A stretch of DNA of 64,000 nucleotides from Bythopirellula goksoeyrii. GTDB lineage: Bacteria > Planctomycetota > Planctomycetia > Pirellulales > Lacipirellulaceae. Every line of letters starts with the position of its first letter. Within the stretch, counting starts at the first letter, position 1. Below the pieces are notes generated by a model. The model ran no database searches and was not told where the DNA came from. It saw only the letters and a list, made by a program, of their open reading frames with translations. The stretch spans positions 4,719,257-4,783,256 of the forward strand of contig NZ_CP042913.1 in NCBI RefSeq assembly GCF_008065115.1, given 5' to 3'. The position numbers and the translations under genes were made by a program. Of this stretch, positions 36,316-44,635 are shown one piece after another.

Positions 36316-36360
36316 AGGTGGAAGCCTACGGATATTCATTACAACCGCGGGCTTCCGCCT
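36316..36360. repeat. Imperfect inverted repeat between convergent genes
   Basis: aggtggaagcc (36316-36326) and ggcttccgcct (36350-36360) are inverted with one mismatch and 23 bases between. They lie in the 136-base gap where ispH and the oligopeptidase gene converge, so a bidirectional terminator is possible. Confidence 0.35.
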
Positions 36361-36410
36361 GCGGCTAGGAAGAATATTGTGAGGAACGCACTCCAATAAA
36401 CTCAACAACG

Positions 36411-38576
36411 TCACTCCCCGCCACTCATCCTCAGGTTCTTCCACAGGAACGCCCAGCAGTCGGCGGTTTCTTCGATCTTTTTGGTCGTGGGCGTTCCCGC
36501 ACCATGTCCTGCACGGGTTTCGATCCGCATGAGGATGGGAGCCGGGCCGGCTTGTGCTGCCTGCAAAGCCGCACCAAACTTGAAACTATGCATCGGCACG
36601 ACACGGTCATCAGTATCGGCAGTGAGTATCATCGTCGGCGGGTATACGGTTCCTGGCTTCACGTTGTGATAAGGCGAGTAGGCCAGCAAGGCGCGAAACT
36701 CCTCCTCGTCGTCGACCGTGCCGTATTCGTCTCGCCAGAAATGGCCCGCCGTGAAATTCTGGTAGCGAAGCATGTCGAGTACCCCCACAGCAGGCAGACA
36801 GGCGCCGAATAGGTCGGGCCGCTGCGTGAGCGATGCCCCCACCAGGAGCCCGCCATTGCTGCCTCCCATGATCGCAAGTTTAGGCGTCGAGGTATATTTC
36901 TCGTCGATTAACCATTCGGCTGCCGCGATGAAATCGTCGAACACGTTTTGCTTGTTGAGCTTTTTACCTGCCTGATGCCACGCCTCACCATACTCGCCCC
37001 CACCTCGTAGGTTTGGCACGGCCACCACGCCACCCATCTCCATCCAGGTTGCATACGCCACCGAAAAATACGGCGACAGCGAAATATCAAAGCCTCCGTA
37101 GCCGTAGAGGAGCGTCGGATTCTCGCTATTGCGTTCCAACCCCTTTCGATGCGATATGATGATCGGCACTCGTGTACCATCTTTACTCGTGTAGAACGCC
37201 TGACGCGATTCGAACAGCGACCGGTCGAATTCCACTTCTGGCTGCCGGATCAGAGTACTCTTACCCGACTCGAGGTCGAGCCGAAAAATACTCGCTGGTG
37301 CCACGTAACTGGTGAAGGAAAAGAACGTTTCTGTGTCGCTCTGTCTCCCCGAAAAACCATTCGCAGAGCCAATTCCTGGCAGCCCGACGTCGTGTAGGAA
37401 TTTGCCATCGAGCTCAAACGCCTTCACTTTCGAGATCACATCTTTGAGATACATGGCCACAAGTTGATCCTTGAATAGCACGACTCCTTCCAGGGTTGCC
37501 TCGTCGGCCGGGACAATCTCAGTCATTCTTTTGCGAACCGATTGGTCACCCGTCAAACTAGCCACGTCGAGGGAGACGACTCGCTTGGTCGGTGCCTCGA
37601 AATCCGTGAGAAAATAGAGTTGCTCATCGACATTACCCAGAAACCAGAATTGGTTTTCAAAATCCTCAATCAACGGACGAAATGGGGCGTCAACGGACTC
37701 ATCGACTCGCTTGAAGAACACCTGATTCTGCGGATCCGTACTGCGTGATATCATAAGTACCAAAAACTGATTATCGTCAGAACGCCTTAAATCAAAGCTC
37801 CAAGTCGGCTCATCCGGCCGACTGTAGATGAGCTCGTCCTCCTCTTGCTTCTCTCCTAATTTGTGAAAGTGAATCGCCGGCTTGATCGCCAACGCTTGAT
37901 GCTGCTCGTCGGTCTCAGGTTCAGGATAGCGGGTATAGTAGAAACCAGTTCCTTCGGCGTTCCACTGAACGCCACCCCAGCGAACCCACTCGAGTTTATC
38001 GGGGAGTTGCTCGCCCGAAGCGATGTCCATCACGTAGATGGTCGACCAATCGGAACCAGCATCCTTGCGGCCGTAGGCCAAATATTGCGCATCATCACTC
38101 TCCGCCATGAATCCGAGCGAGACAGTCCCGTCCTCAGACCAACTGTTGGGGTCGATCAGTACGCGTCCCGCACCATCAGCGGTGTCAGCTACGTAGAGTA
38201 CCGCCTGATTCTGCAGGCCATCGTTCTTCAGATAGAAGAATTTTCCAGCAGTCTGAGTCGGTACGCTATACCGCTCAAAATTCCAAAGCTTGGTAAGCCG
38301 CTCTTCGATCCCCGCCCGTTCGGGGATTGCTTCGAGGTACTTTCGGGTAATCTCATTCTCGGCGGCCACCCATTCGGCGACTTCCTCAGAAGTGCGAACA
38401 TCCTCTTCCATCCACCGATAAGGATCCGGCACGTCGACTCCATGAAACGTATCCACCTGATCTTCACGACGCGCATCGGGATATTTCAATGCAGACTCCT
38501 TCGCCCAAGATTTCTCTACACAATCATCCCAGCAAAAGCTGACTACAATGAGTGTCACCCACCACAAGAAACGCAT
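36411..38576 (-). CDS. Prolyl oligopeptidase, S9A family, exported
   Basis: Cleaves short peptides after proline. The 721 residues comprise a seven-bladed propeller region and a C-terminal alpha/beta hydrolase domain. The triad is seen as Ser in MGGSNGGLLVGA, Asp in TADTDDRVVPMHS and His in TRAGHGAGTPT. The N-terminus FLWWVTLIVVSFCW looks like a signal peptide, so it is probably periplasmic. The ATG at 38576 has AAAGGA seven bases upstream; a GTG 18 bases ahead overlaps that site. DPYRWMEEDV near the N-terminus is a family hallmark. Confidence 0.93.
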   Translation of the reverse strand: MRFLWWVTLIVVSFCWDDCVEKSWAKESALKYPDARREDQVDTFHGVDVPDPYRWMEEDVRTSEEVAEWVAAENEITRKYLEAIPERAGIEERLTKLWNFERYSVPTQTAGKFFYLKNDGLQNQAVLYVADTADGAGRVLIDPNSWSEDGTVSLGFMAESDDAQYLAYGRKDAGSDWSTIYVMDIASGEQLPDKLEWVRWGGVQWNAEGTGFYYTRYPEPETDEQHQALAIKPAIHFHKLGEKQEEDELIYSRPDEPTWSFDLRRSDDNQFLVLMISRSTDPQNQVFFKRVDESVDAPFRPLIEDFENQFWFLGNVDEQLYFLTDFEAPTKRVVSLDVASLTGDQSVRKRMTEIVPADEATLEGVVLFKDQLVAMYLKDVISKVKAFELDGKFLHDVGLPGIGSANGFSGRQSDTETFFSFTSYVAPASIFRLDLESGKSTLIRQPEVEFDRSLFESRQAFYTSKDGTRVPIIISHRKGLERNSENPTLLYGYGGFDISLSPYFSVAYATWMEMGGVVAVPNLRGGGEYGEAWHQAGKKLNKQNVFDDFIAAAEWLIDEKYTSTPKLAIMGGSNGGLLVGASLTQRPDLFGACLPAVGVLDMLRYQNFTAGHFWRDEYGTVDDEEEFRALLAYSPYHNVKPGTVYPPTMILTADTDDRVVPMHSFKFGAALQAAQAGPAPILMRIETRAGHGAGTPTTKKIEETADCWAFLWKNLRMSGGE

Positions 38577-38646
38577 CGCTATTCCTTTCAGCACGAACTG
38601 CTTTTTTAGCCAGACGAAAGGTTCCTAGCCTTTAGCCTTGAACTTC

Positions 38647-39321
38647 CTACTTCCATTCAATCGGCGGCATGGTCGCATAAACATCCAGGTCTTCCCGCTC
38701 ACCCAGAATCGCAAATAACTCCCGGATCTGCGCGAGTCCACTTGCGAAGAGGAATTCCTCTGCGGTAACGCAACTCTTGCTTCCTAGCACATAATAATCT
38801 GCAACCGGATTGAGAAAACAGAGTGATTCGGTGGATTGACCTTCCTCCTCGACAAAATTCTCACTCCCCTTGCCCCTACAATCGATGACAACATCCGCCC
38901 CGAATTCAGTCTCTTGCCCCAATTTACTGCGGCAAGCAATTTGCCACGCTTCCTCGGTGTCACGACTCACGCTTACTACCTCCATACCGAGGCGCAGTGA
39001 GTCTGATACCAAATCCGACTCTGCGAGTGGAAGAAGATAACTGCGATAGTACTCAGCTGCCGAAAGACTTGCCGAACTTGCCGGGAATTTCCATTTCGAA
39101 TCTTGTGCCTGTAGAGCCGCCACTCCAAGAGTTGAAACACGCTCACTGAATGGACGGTCTAGCACCCGCTCCTCGGCATGATGGAGAATCTTTGCCGGCA
39201 GTTCCTCTCGTTCGAACACTTCGGCGCTATACCCCAGATAACGAGCATAGATCGCAGCCTCAAGCCCGATGGGACCTGCGCCTAGGATCGCTATCCGTGG
39301 TTGAAAATCCTCATCACTCAT
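38647..39321 (-). CDS. Short flavoprotein-like NAD(P)/FAD-binding protein
   Basis: A 224-residue protein that opens with a dinucleotide-binding fold: RIAILGAGPIGLEAAIYARY and a following acidic EVFERE. The C-terminal part, YYVLGSKS to FAILGEREDLDVYA, resembles the end of longer bacterial flavoproteins (about 430 residues), but the middle is missing: VVIDCRGKGS is followed almost at once by that tail. It looks like a condensed version, either with an internal deletion or a natural short form. The ATG at 39321 has GGAG at eight bases; the ATG at 39327 is too close to it. Function unknown. Confidence 0.6.
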   Translation of the reverse strand: MSDEDFQPRIAILGAGPIGLEAAIYARYLGYSAEVFEREELPAKILHHAEERVLDRPFSERVSTLGVAALQAQDSKWKFPASSASLSAAEYYRSYLLPLAESDLVSDSLRLGMEVVSVSRDTEEAWQIACRSKLGQETEFGADVVIDCRGKGSENFVEEEGQSTESLCFLNPVADYYVLGSKSCVTAEEFLFASGLAQIRELFAILGEREDLDVYATMPPIEWK

Positions 39322-39336
39322 TACCATTTCTCCAGG

Positions 39337-39390
39337 CGCTTACGCTTCTGGCTTGCCATTCCGACCTCTGCATTCCGAATTCCGCATTCC
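39337..39390. repeat. Two short intergenic repeats side by side
   Basis: cgcttacgcttctggcttgcc at 39337-39357 is a copy of the gcttacgc...ggctcgcc family also seen at 41168, 42254 and 42427. Directly after it, cattccgaattccgcattcc (39371-39390) matches the inverse of a segment at 40230-40247. The pair fills the gap between the flavoprotein and ABC permease genes. Confidence 0.5.
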
Positions 39391-39391
39391 T

Positions 39392-40213
39392 TTAGCTGCT
39401 TGCACTTCGATAGCTCCATAGCGCTCGCTTGAATACCCACCGGCTCCCCAGCAAGCTACCGAGCGTCGCAACCACTCCAAAAACTGCCAACCACGAGTGC
39501 TCCCAAGCAAGTGGCTTGGCCATCAACCGAGCCGGCACGTTGATAACCACCAGGATCGGAATCACAAAAGTGAACAGTTGCCTTAACGGAGTACCCCATG
39601 TCCCTTCGTAAATCTCCATCGGATAACGCGAGAAATTTGTGATGTAAAACCAAAAATCATACAACGATTGATTGCGTCCCAGCCAAATGCTCGTCGCGGC
39701 AAGAGCAATCATCACGCTATATAAAATCAATACGCCCATCAACACATATACCGGATACAGCAGAACCTGCCACAGAGAAAGTTCCAGTCCCTCGATCCTC
39801 GGGACGGCGTAGATGAGCAGCAGTAAAGCAACAAAGAAATTCCCTAACGACGACCAGCTTATTCGCCTTAGCGAGACGAGAAACTGAGTATCGATCGGCT
39901 TCAATAGCGCAAAGTCGAGTCCTCCCGTACGAACCTGCTCGCTCAGCTCTTCAGCATTAGGCATGAAAAAAGCCTGCACCAGGCTGTTCACAAACATTGT
40001 CGTCGCAATGAAAACAAAGAACTGGTATTTACCCCAGCCACCAATGTTCGGCGTGAATTGGTAGACAAGGACATAAAAACCCAAATTCATAATCATCCAA
40101 GACATCGAAGAAATCGTGTCGATGATGAAATTCGCCCGAAACGTCATGTCCCGCACCAAGCTGTTGCGGACGAAGGTGAGAAACACACCAAGATAGGAGG
40201 GTTGATAGGACAT
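39392..40213 (-). CDS. ABC-2 type transporter permease
   Basis: A 273-residue membrane protein with six predicted helices (for example IISSMSWMIMNLGFYVLVYQ style segments and FFVALLLLIYAVP). It has the shape of the ABC-2 permeases that occur in pairs, with an intracellular loop before TM2. The partner permease lies 78 bases upstream on the same strand and the ATPase beyond it, giving a three-gene exporter. The substrate (drug, lipid or polysaccharide) cannot be read from the sequence. Confidence 0.85.
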   Translation of the reverse strand: MSYQPSYLGVFLTFVRNSLVRDMTFRANFIIDTISSMSWMIMNLGFYVLVYQFTPNIGGWGKYQFFVFIATTMFVNSLVQAFFMPNAEELSEQVRTGGLDFALLKPIDTQFLVSLRRISWSSLGNFFVALLLLIYAVPRIEGLELSLWQVLLYPVYVLMGVLILYSVMIALAATSIWLGRNQSLYDFWFYITNFSRYPMEIYEGTWGTPLRQLFTFVIPILVVINVPARLMAKPLAWEHSWLAVFGVVATLGSLLGSRWVFKRALWSYRSASS

Positions 40214-40223
40214 AGTCTGATTT

Positions 40224-40284
40224 CGGATTGCGGAATTCGGAATGCGGAGTGTTCATTCCGCAATCCGCATTCAGAGTTCCGCAA
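40224..40284. repeat. Palindromic GAATTCGGAATGCGG-type repeat
   Basis: The 78-base gap between the two permease genes is almost wholly this element. cggattgcgga (40225-40235) and tccgcaatccg (40257-40267) are perfect 11-base inverted copies, surrounded by variants of ggaatgcgga. Similar elements, whose translation gives SEFRNP-like strings, are scattered in many bacterial genomes. Confidence 0.6.
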
Positions 40285-40291
40285 TTATTTC

Positions 40292-41107
40292 CTATCCTCC
40301 ATATCCACTGTAGCGATTAAAACCCGCTTGCATTGTCACGCGGCACAGCACGATAAATCCCAATACCCAAGCGGCTTGAATCATCAAGCCGTGAACTAGT
40401 TCCGTCCCTTGCACCTTGCCCAGGAACACCACCGCTGGAAAATAGGCCATGTATTTGAATGGCATAAAATCAACGAACGTTCTCCATGGATCGGGTAAAA
40501 AATCTAATGGGAACATGTGTCCTGAAAAGAAAAATGTAAACAGCATGTACACAAACAACAGTGATGAGACTTCCAGAAACCAAAAAGCAATCATCCCCAT
40601 TGTTGCTTCTAAGAAAAATCCTAAGAGAAACGCAAGCACTAGCGATAGTAGGAAAGCGGCGAACACTTCCAGAGGGGGCCAACCCGGAAAATAACTTCGG
40701 CACAAATAATACACCAGCGCAAACGGCCCCGCCGCGACAAGATAGTAGACCGACTTATGGGCTATTCGGGCCAGCAGTAAATAACTGATCAGATCGATAG
40801 GCTGGATGAGAAACTTCTTAATCTCACCTTCACGCACCTGCCGTGCGATTCCCGATGCCAAACCCGGCATGCTCGAGAATGCTCGCGCCAGCATCGTCAG
40901 CAAATAATACGCAATGATGTCATCGGGCGAAAAGCCCATGATAAGCCCGCTCCCTGCCGCTGCGAACACAGCCGTCCACAGGAAAATCTGCGTGACGATC
41001 GGCAGAAATCGCATGAGAGTACCAAGCGCAAAGTCTCCTCGATAGACCAAGCGCTCTTCGAGACAGATCTTGAGAATCGTCCACCAGGTTTCGGCACGTG
41101 CAAGCAT
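40292..41107 (-). CDS. ABC-2 type transporter permease, second subunit
   Basis: A 271-residue membrane protein with about six helices, such as LVLAFLLGFFLEATMGMIAF and MAYFPAVVFLGKVQG. The DFMPFKYMAYFPAVVFLG segment near the C-terminus is typical of the YitT-unrelated ABC-2 pairs found next to a MsbA-unlike, NodI-like ATPase. It pairs with the permease downstream and with the ATPase upstream. The two permeases are alike in length and probably form a heterodimer. Confidence 0.85.
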   Translation of the reverse strand: MLARAETWWTILKICLEERLVYRGDFALGTLMRFLPIVTQIFLWTAVFAAAGSGLIMGFSPDDIIAYYLLTMLARAFSSMPGLASGIARQVREGEIKKFLIQPIDLISYLLLARIAHKSVYYLVAAGPFALVYYLCRSYFPGWPPLEVFAAFLLSLVLAFLLGFFLEATMGMIAFWFLEVSSLLFVYMLFTFFFSGHMFPLDFLPDPWRTFVDFMPFKYMAYFPAVVFLGKVQGTELVHGLMIQAAWVLGFIVLCRVTMQAGFNRYSGYGG

Positions 41108-41116
41108 GGGTGTTAT

Positions 41117-41144
41117 CAGTTGTCCGTTGTCAGTTGTCCGTTAT
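41117..41144. repeat. Tandem repeat, two 14-base units
   Basis: cagttgtccgttgt (41117-41130) is followed directly by cagttgtccgttat (41131-41144), one mismatch. It lies between the ABC ATPase stop and the permease start. Confidence 0.6.
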
Positions 41145-41150
41145 TGCTCA

Positions 41151-42212
41151 TCATTTGCTGCTCCGATCGCTTACGCTCTCGGCTCGCCTGATGCCGTTGC
41201 GCATTTCTTCGGCGGTCACTCCTCGTTCGCTCTCTGCCGCCGAGTGCGAAAATAGTTCTGCAATCACGTCCTCCAACGGTGGGTCTTCGACGCTGATGTC
41301 TTCGAGTGTGTTGTTTGCCAAAACTGACGAAAGTACTTGTGAGATGCTTCCCCGATCGACCCGCAACCGTGCCTTCGGCTCGACAATCTCCAGCACGTCG
41401 CCGTAGCGGGCCAAGTCGCTCGGCATCCGACCATCGGCGAAATGGAGCGACAGAATCTTGTGACCGCTGAACCGGTCAATAATACCTGCCAGTGAACCAT
41501 CATAAATAATCTCGCCATGCGCGATGATTACCACTCGCTTACAAAGTGCAGCCACATCTTTCATGTAGTGACTTGTTAGCAGAATCGTGATCTTCCGCTC
41601 CTGCTGATAGAACTTCAGGAACTTCTGGATATTGTGCTGAGCGATCACGTCGAGCCCAATGGTTGGCTCGTCGAGAAACAATACATCCGGCGAGTGCAGC
41701 AGCGCCGCAGTCAGTTCCATCTTCATTCGCTCGCCAAGCGACAACTCACGCACGGGGCGCCCTAACAAGTGTCCCACATCTAACAGATCGCACAACTCAT
41801 CACGCGTGCGGATGAATTTGTGATGCTCGATGCGGTAGATTTTTTCGTGCAGTGTGAATGACTCCTGTGCCGGCAGATCCCACCACAATTGATTCTTCTG
41901 GCCCATAACCAAGGCGAAGCGGCGGCGATATTCATTTTCTCGCAGCCAGGGAACGTGCCCCAAGACGCGGGCCTCGCCCCCTGTGGGACTGATCACTCCC
42001 GAGAGCAGCTTTAGTGTCGTCGTCTTGCCGGCACCATTCGGACCTAAGAAGGCCACGAACTCGCCCTGCTCCACGTCGAGATCAATCGCCTTCACGGCGG
42101 CCACCTCGCGATATTCACGATGGAACAACCCACGGATCGAAGCCACAAGGCCTTCGTTTTTCTGATAGACGCGGTAGGACTTCTGGAGCTGGCGGATTTC
42201 AATAGCATTCAT
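41151..42212 (-). CDS. ABC transporter ATP-binding protein
   Basis: The 353-residue ATPase of the ABC-2 exporter. Walker A is [18 protein letters not shown], the signature is [16 protein letters not shown], Walker B is [13 protein letters not shown] and the switch His lies in [10 protein letters not shown]. An accessory C-terminal domain follows from about residue 255. The start at ATG 42212 ([15 protein letters not shown]) fits the family; an upstream frame to 42317 is repeat-derived sequence. The last 12 residues ([12 protein letters not shown]) and the stop codon come from a copy of the intergenic repeat at 41168-41188. Confidence 0.93.
   Translation of the reverse strand: MNAIEIRQLQKSYRVYQKNEGLVASIRGLFHREYREVAAVKAIDLDVEQGEFVAFLGPNGAGKTTTLKLLSGVISPTGGEARVLGHVPWLRENEYRRRFALVMGQKNQLWWDLPAQESFTLHEKIYRIEHHKFIRTRDELCDLLDVGHLLGRPVRELSLGERMKMELTAALLHSPDVLFLDEPTIGLDVIAQHNIQKFLKFYQQERKITILLTSHYMKDVAALCKRVVIIAHGEIIYDGSLAGIIDRFSGHKILSLHFADGRMPSDLARYGDVLEIVEPKARLRVDRGSISQVLSSVLANNTLEDISVEDPPLEDVIAELFSHSAAESERGVTAEEMRNGIRRAESVSDRSSK
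41168..41188. repeat. gcttacgc-ggctcgcc repeat inside the ABC ATPase gene end
   Basis: This 21-base copy of the intergenic repeat family overlaps the 3' end of the ATPase coding sequence. It supplies most of the final dozen codons. Confidence 0.55.
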
Positions 42213-42253
42213 AGACGACCGATTATAGACCCCATGCGCGCCCACGCCCAGTA

Positions 42254-42452
42254 GGCGAGCCGAACGCGTAAGCTTCCGGTATGGCTGGTAGAGTTTCGTG
42301 CCGCGAGTTTCGAACAAAACCCTCTTTCCTCGGAACTCGCCTCTCGAAGCTCACTAGTCATTGGCGGTTGGTGGTTGCTCGTATAGGGACTAAACTAGTG
42401 CCACACTTGCAATTGCACAAACCCTATCGGAAGCTTACGCATCCGGCTCGCC
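42254..42452. repeat. Inverted pair of the gcttacgc-ggctcgcc repeat
   Basis: Copies at 42254-42279 (ggcgagccg...gcgtaagcttccgg) and 42427-42452 lie in opposite orientation and match at 23 of 26 positions. They flank 147 bases without a gene in the 264-base divergent gap between the ABC ATPase and the rhomboid-like gene. The gap should also hold both promoters. Confidence 0.6.
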
Positions 42453-42476
42453 ATGAATTCCAACCAACAGTAACTC

Positions 42477-43301
42477 ATGCTCAAACGCCTCGAATCTCTC
42501 CTACGCCCTTGGGCGATCCCCAACTTGACGGTCATTCTTATTGCTGGCCAGGCACTCTTGTATGTTCTGAAGATGGCCCGAGCGGGTGGGAATTTCGGTG
42601 GCGATGCGCTCGCCAAAATCCATCTTGCCCCCGGTATGGTTCTTGATGGCGAAGTGTGGCGCCTGTTCACCTTCGCTTTTGTTCCACCGCAGATGGCGAT
42701 GATCTGGGCATTCTTCTATTGGATGATTTTCTATATGTGTGGCACGACACTGGAAAACGAGTGGGGTACCGTCCGCTACAATCTGTTTCTCTTGATTGGG
42801 ATCATTGCCAACATCGTCGCTGCCTTCGTAGCCTGGCATTTCGGCGCGTTGGACATTGCCAGCAACGGATTTCTTTATAGCACGGTCTTCCTGGCATTCG
42901 CACGACTCTTCCCCAACTTCGTCATCAATATCTTTTTTATCTTACCGATTCAAATCAAATGGCTGGCCCTCTTGATGTGGATCGGGCTAGGCTACGGCTT
43001 GATCGTCGGCGATTGGATGCAGCGATTGCTGATCATTGCTTCGGTATTCAATTACCTGGTGTTTTTTGGCCGCGATCATCTGCGAGATCTAAAACAATCG
43101 CAACGCCGCCGTTCCTATCAATCCCGCGCGGAAAAAGTGGGCAAAGCCCCAGTGCATACGTGCCGCATTTGCGGCCTAGATAGCAACACCTCCCCCAAAA
43201 CTTCGTTCCGCTACTGTTCCAAATGCGCCGGCCAACAATGCTACTGCCCCGAGCATATACAAAACCATGAACACATCGTCGAAGCGGAGGAAGCCGTTTA
43301 G
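42477..43301 (+). CDS. Rhomboid-like membrane protein with C-terminal zinc ribbon, catalytic residues altered
   Basis: A 274-residue protein. Residues 15-200 look like a rhomboid: six hydrophobic segments and the WR motif (DGEVWRLFTFAFVP, residues 58-70). The usual GxSG of TM4 reads IASNG at 127-131, and the TM6 His is missing (SVFNYLVFFG, 189-198), so a working Ser-His dyad is not visible. A cytosolic tail carries a zinc-ribbon-like cluster: C229, C232, C247, C250, C255, C257 and H260. It could be a pseudoprotease that binds and delivers membrane proteins. It is divergent from the ABC exporter genes. Confidence 0.75.
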   Translation: MLKRLESLLRPWAIPNLTVILIAGQALLYVLKMARAGGNFGGDALAKIHLAPGMVLDGEVWRLFTFAFVPPQMAMIWAFFYWMIFYMCGTTLENEWGTVRYNLFLLIGIIANIVAAFVAWHFGALDIASNGFLYSTVFLAFARLFPNFVINIFFILPIQIKWLALLMWIGLGYGLIVGDWMQRLLIIASVFNYLVFFGRDHLRDLKQSQRRRSYQSRAEKVGKAPVHTCRICGLDSNTSPKTSFRYCSKCAGQQCYCPEHIQNHEHIVEAEEAV

Positions 43302-43431
43302 TCGCGCTCCAAAAGGAAACGCGAGCCAAGAGACTCGCTTGATCATTTCTACTCTTGCCTTGTCGATCGCTTCACAACAAACAGAACAAGCCCCTACTAG
43401 ACTGCCCCTCCTTAGGAGCTACAATAGAGGC

Positions 43432-43638
43432 ATGACTCACCAAGCGAAATTCATCGCAGACGGTTTCTCCTGGGCAACCAGCGCCGTTCGAACTCAAGTC
43501 CAAACAGAAGTCACCAAGAAATACGCGTCTCTCATCGCACACGCTAACTTTTGGGATCGATTTCGATTGAAGCAACAAATTAACGCTGAGGTGTGGCGTC
43601 GTGTTGCTGAGCGAGTCTCGCCACATGCCTTGTATTGA
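43432..43638 (+). CDS. Small protein of unknown function
   Basis: A 68-residue basic, probably helical protein (MTHQAKFIADGFSWATSA, then VQTEVTKKYASLIAHANFW and a RFRLKQQINAEVWRRVAE helix). Two purine-rich sites precede the ATG at 43432 (taggag further up and tagagg close by). An in-frame upstream ATG at 43267 lies inside the 3' end of the rhomboid-like gene and is unlikely. The helical C-terminus suggests a soluble or membrane-peripheral protein; no family is recognised. Confidence 0.5.
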   Translation: MTHQAKFIADGFSWATSAVRTQVQTEVTKKYASLIAHANFWDRFRLKQQINAEVWRRVAERVSPHALY

Positions 43639-43680
43639 TATGGTGCGATGGTCGCCTCAACCAAATTGTTCTTTTCCTAG

Positions 43681-43759
43681 CCACGGATTTGCGTGGATCA
43701 AACACCGACAATCCAACCATCAAAACTTAATCCTCTCTTTATCCGTGTCGATCCGTGAC
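43681..43759. repeat. CCACGGAT-type inverted repeats
   Basis: ccacggatttgcgtggatca (43681-43700) and atccgtgtcgatccgtgac (43741-43759) are inverted variants of a CACGGAT motif. Elements of this kind occur as dispersed intergenic repeats in many bacteria. They lie between two small genes. Confidence 0.4.
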
Positions 43760-43783
43760 TAAAAACACGTCAGAATTGCCAAC

Positions 43784-43800
43784 AAGCCTTGCGCAGGCTT
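43784..43800 (+). terminator. Perfect six-base-pair hairpin
   Basis: AAGCCT-TGCGC-AGGCTT followed by taaatatt, 33 bases before the next small gene. It may end the transcript of the upstream small gene. The T run is poor. Confidence 0.35.
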
Positions 43801-43833
43801 TAAATATTCCTCTTCATTAGTAAGGAAAAACTC

Positions 43834-44028
43834 ATGCTCTTGGCAGACATGATCACCCAAGCAACGCAAACAGCCACTCAATCAGGAATCGGCCTCGGTT
43901 CTGCCATCGCCGTCGTTTGTTCCTGGCAAAGAAACCGTTCGATCTTATGGGCAATCGTGGCTGGCGTTCTTACCTGGATTTACGTCATCTACTTTGCCCT
44001 GACACGAACTCCTGGCGAAGCGTCTTAG
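43834..44028 (+). CDS. Small membrane protein
   Basis: A 64-residue protein with two hydrophobic helices (GLGSAIAVVCSW and ILWAIVAGVLTWIYVIYFAL) joined by QRNRS. The ATG has AAGGA at seven bases (aaggaaaaactc), a good site. Its stop overlaps by four bases the stop of the convergent FMN reductase gene. Function unknown. Confidence 0.65.
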   Translation: MLLADMITQATQTATQSGIGLGSAIAVVCSWQRNRSILWAIVAGVLTWIYVIYFALTRTPGEAS

Positions 44029-44600
44029 CGACTCCCCTTTGTGCACTTCTGACTTGAGTTTTCTGGCGAATCGTTAAACTGTCTGAGGCAACTGGCAAAA
44101 TGGTGCATGTCACCGGCTAGACGACCCAGGCGTTCTTGGATCGCTGCATCGATCAATTTGCCGTTGCCACAACTCTGTCGGGTAGCGTAAACAAATCGCG
44201 GAAGGATTATGCAGCGAAAATCAAGCATCAACGAATTTCCAATTGGCATGAGCGACATATAGGAGCTTCGTCCACCGGCGGCTCCTAGCAAACCCACGAT
44301 CTGCTCCTTCCAAGATGAACCAGTCATGGCAATCAAATTTCGTGCTGCTCCTCCTACGTCGTAATAGTAAATCGGCATCGCTAGTGCGACTGCGTGTGCC
44401 GCTTCAATCTTCGCCGAGAGCATCGCTACGTTGGTATCATCGTAGCTGGCATTTCCGTCACAAAATGGCAAACTAACATCGCGGAGATCAACCAGCTCGG
44501 TTTCGTCGCCAACTTTGCGCAACTCATTGACCAGCCGATTGGCCATCAAGGCGCTGTGGCTGGTGGGCGACAGACTGCAAGAAATCACAAGTTGATTCAC
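44025..44600 (-). CDS. NADPH-dependent FMN reductase family protein
   Basis: A 191-residue flavodoxin-like protein. The phosphate-binding loop is SCSLSPTSHSALM near the N-terminus, then AMPIYYYDVGGAARN and GLLGAAGGRSSY, the usual FMN contacts. Such enzymes reduce FMN or quinones with NADPH. No ATG fits; GTG at 44600 has AGGAG at six bases (aggagtggattt), better than a TTG at 44615 which lies on top of that site. The tail is Ser/Asn-rich and ends KCTKGSR. Confidence 0.82.
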   Translation of the reverse strand: MNQLVISCSLSPTSHSALMANRLVNELRKVGDETELVDLRDVSLPFCDGNASYDDTNVAMLSAKIEAAHAVALAMPIYYYDVGGAARNLIAMTGSSWKEQIVGLLGAAGGRSSYMSLMPIGNSLMLDFRCIILPRFVYATRQSCGNGKLIDAAIQERLGRLAGDMHHFASCLRQFNDSPENSSQKCTKGSR

Positions 44601-44635
44601 AAATCCACTCCTCAATCTGCACTCGAATCAAAACA

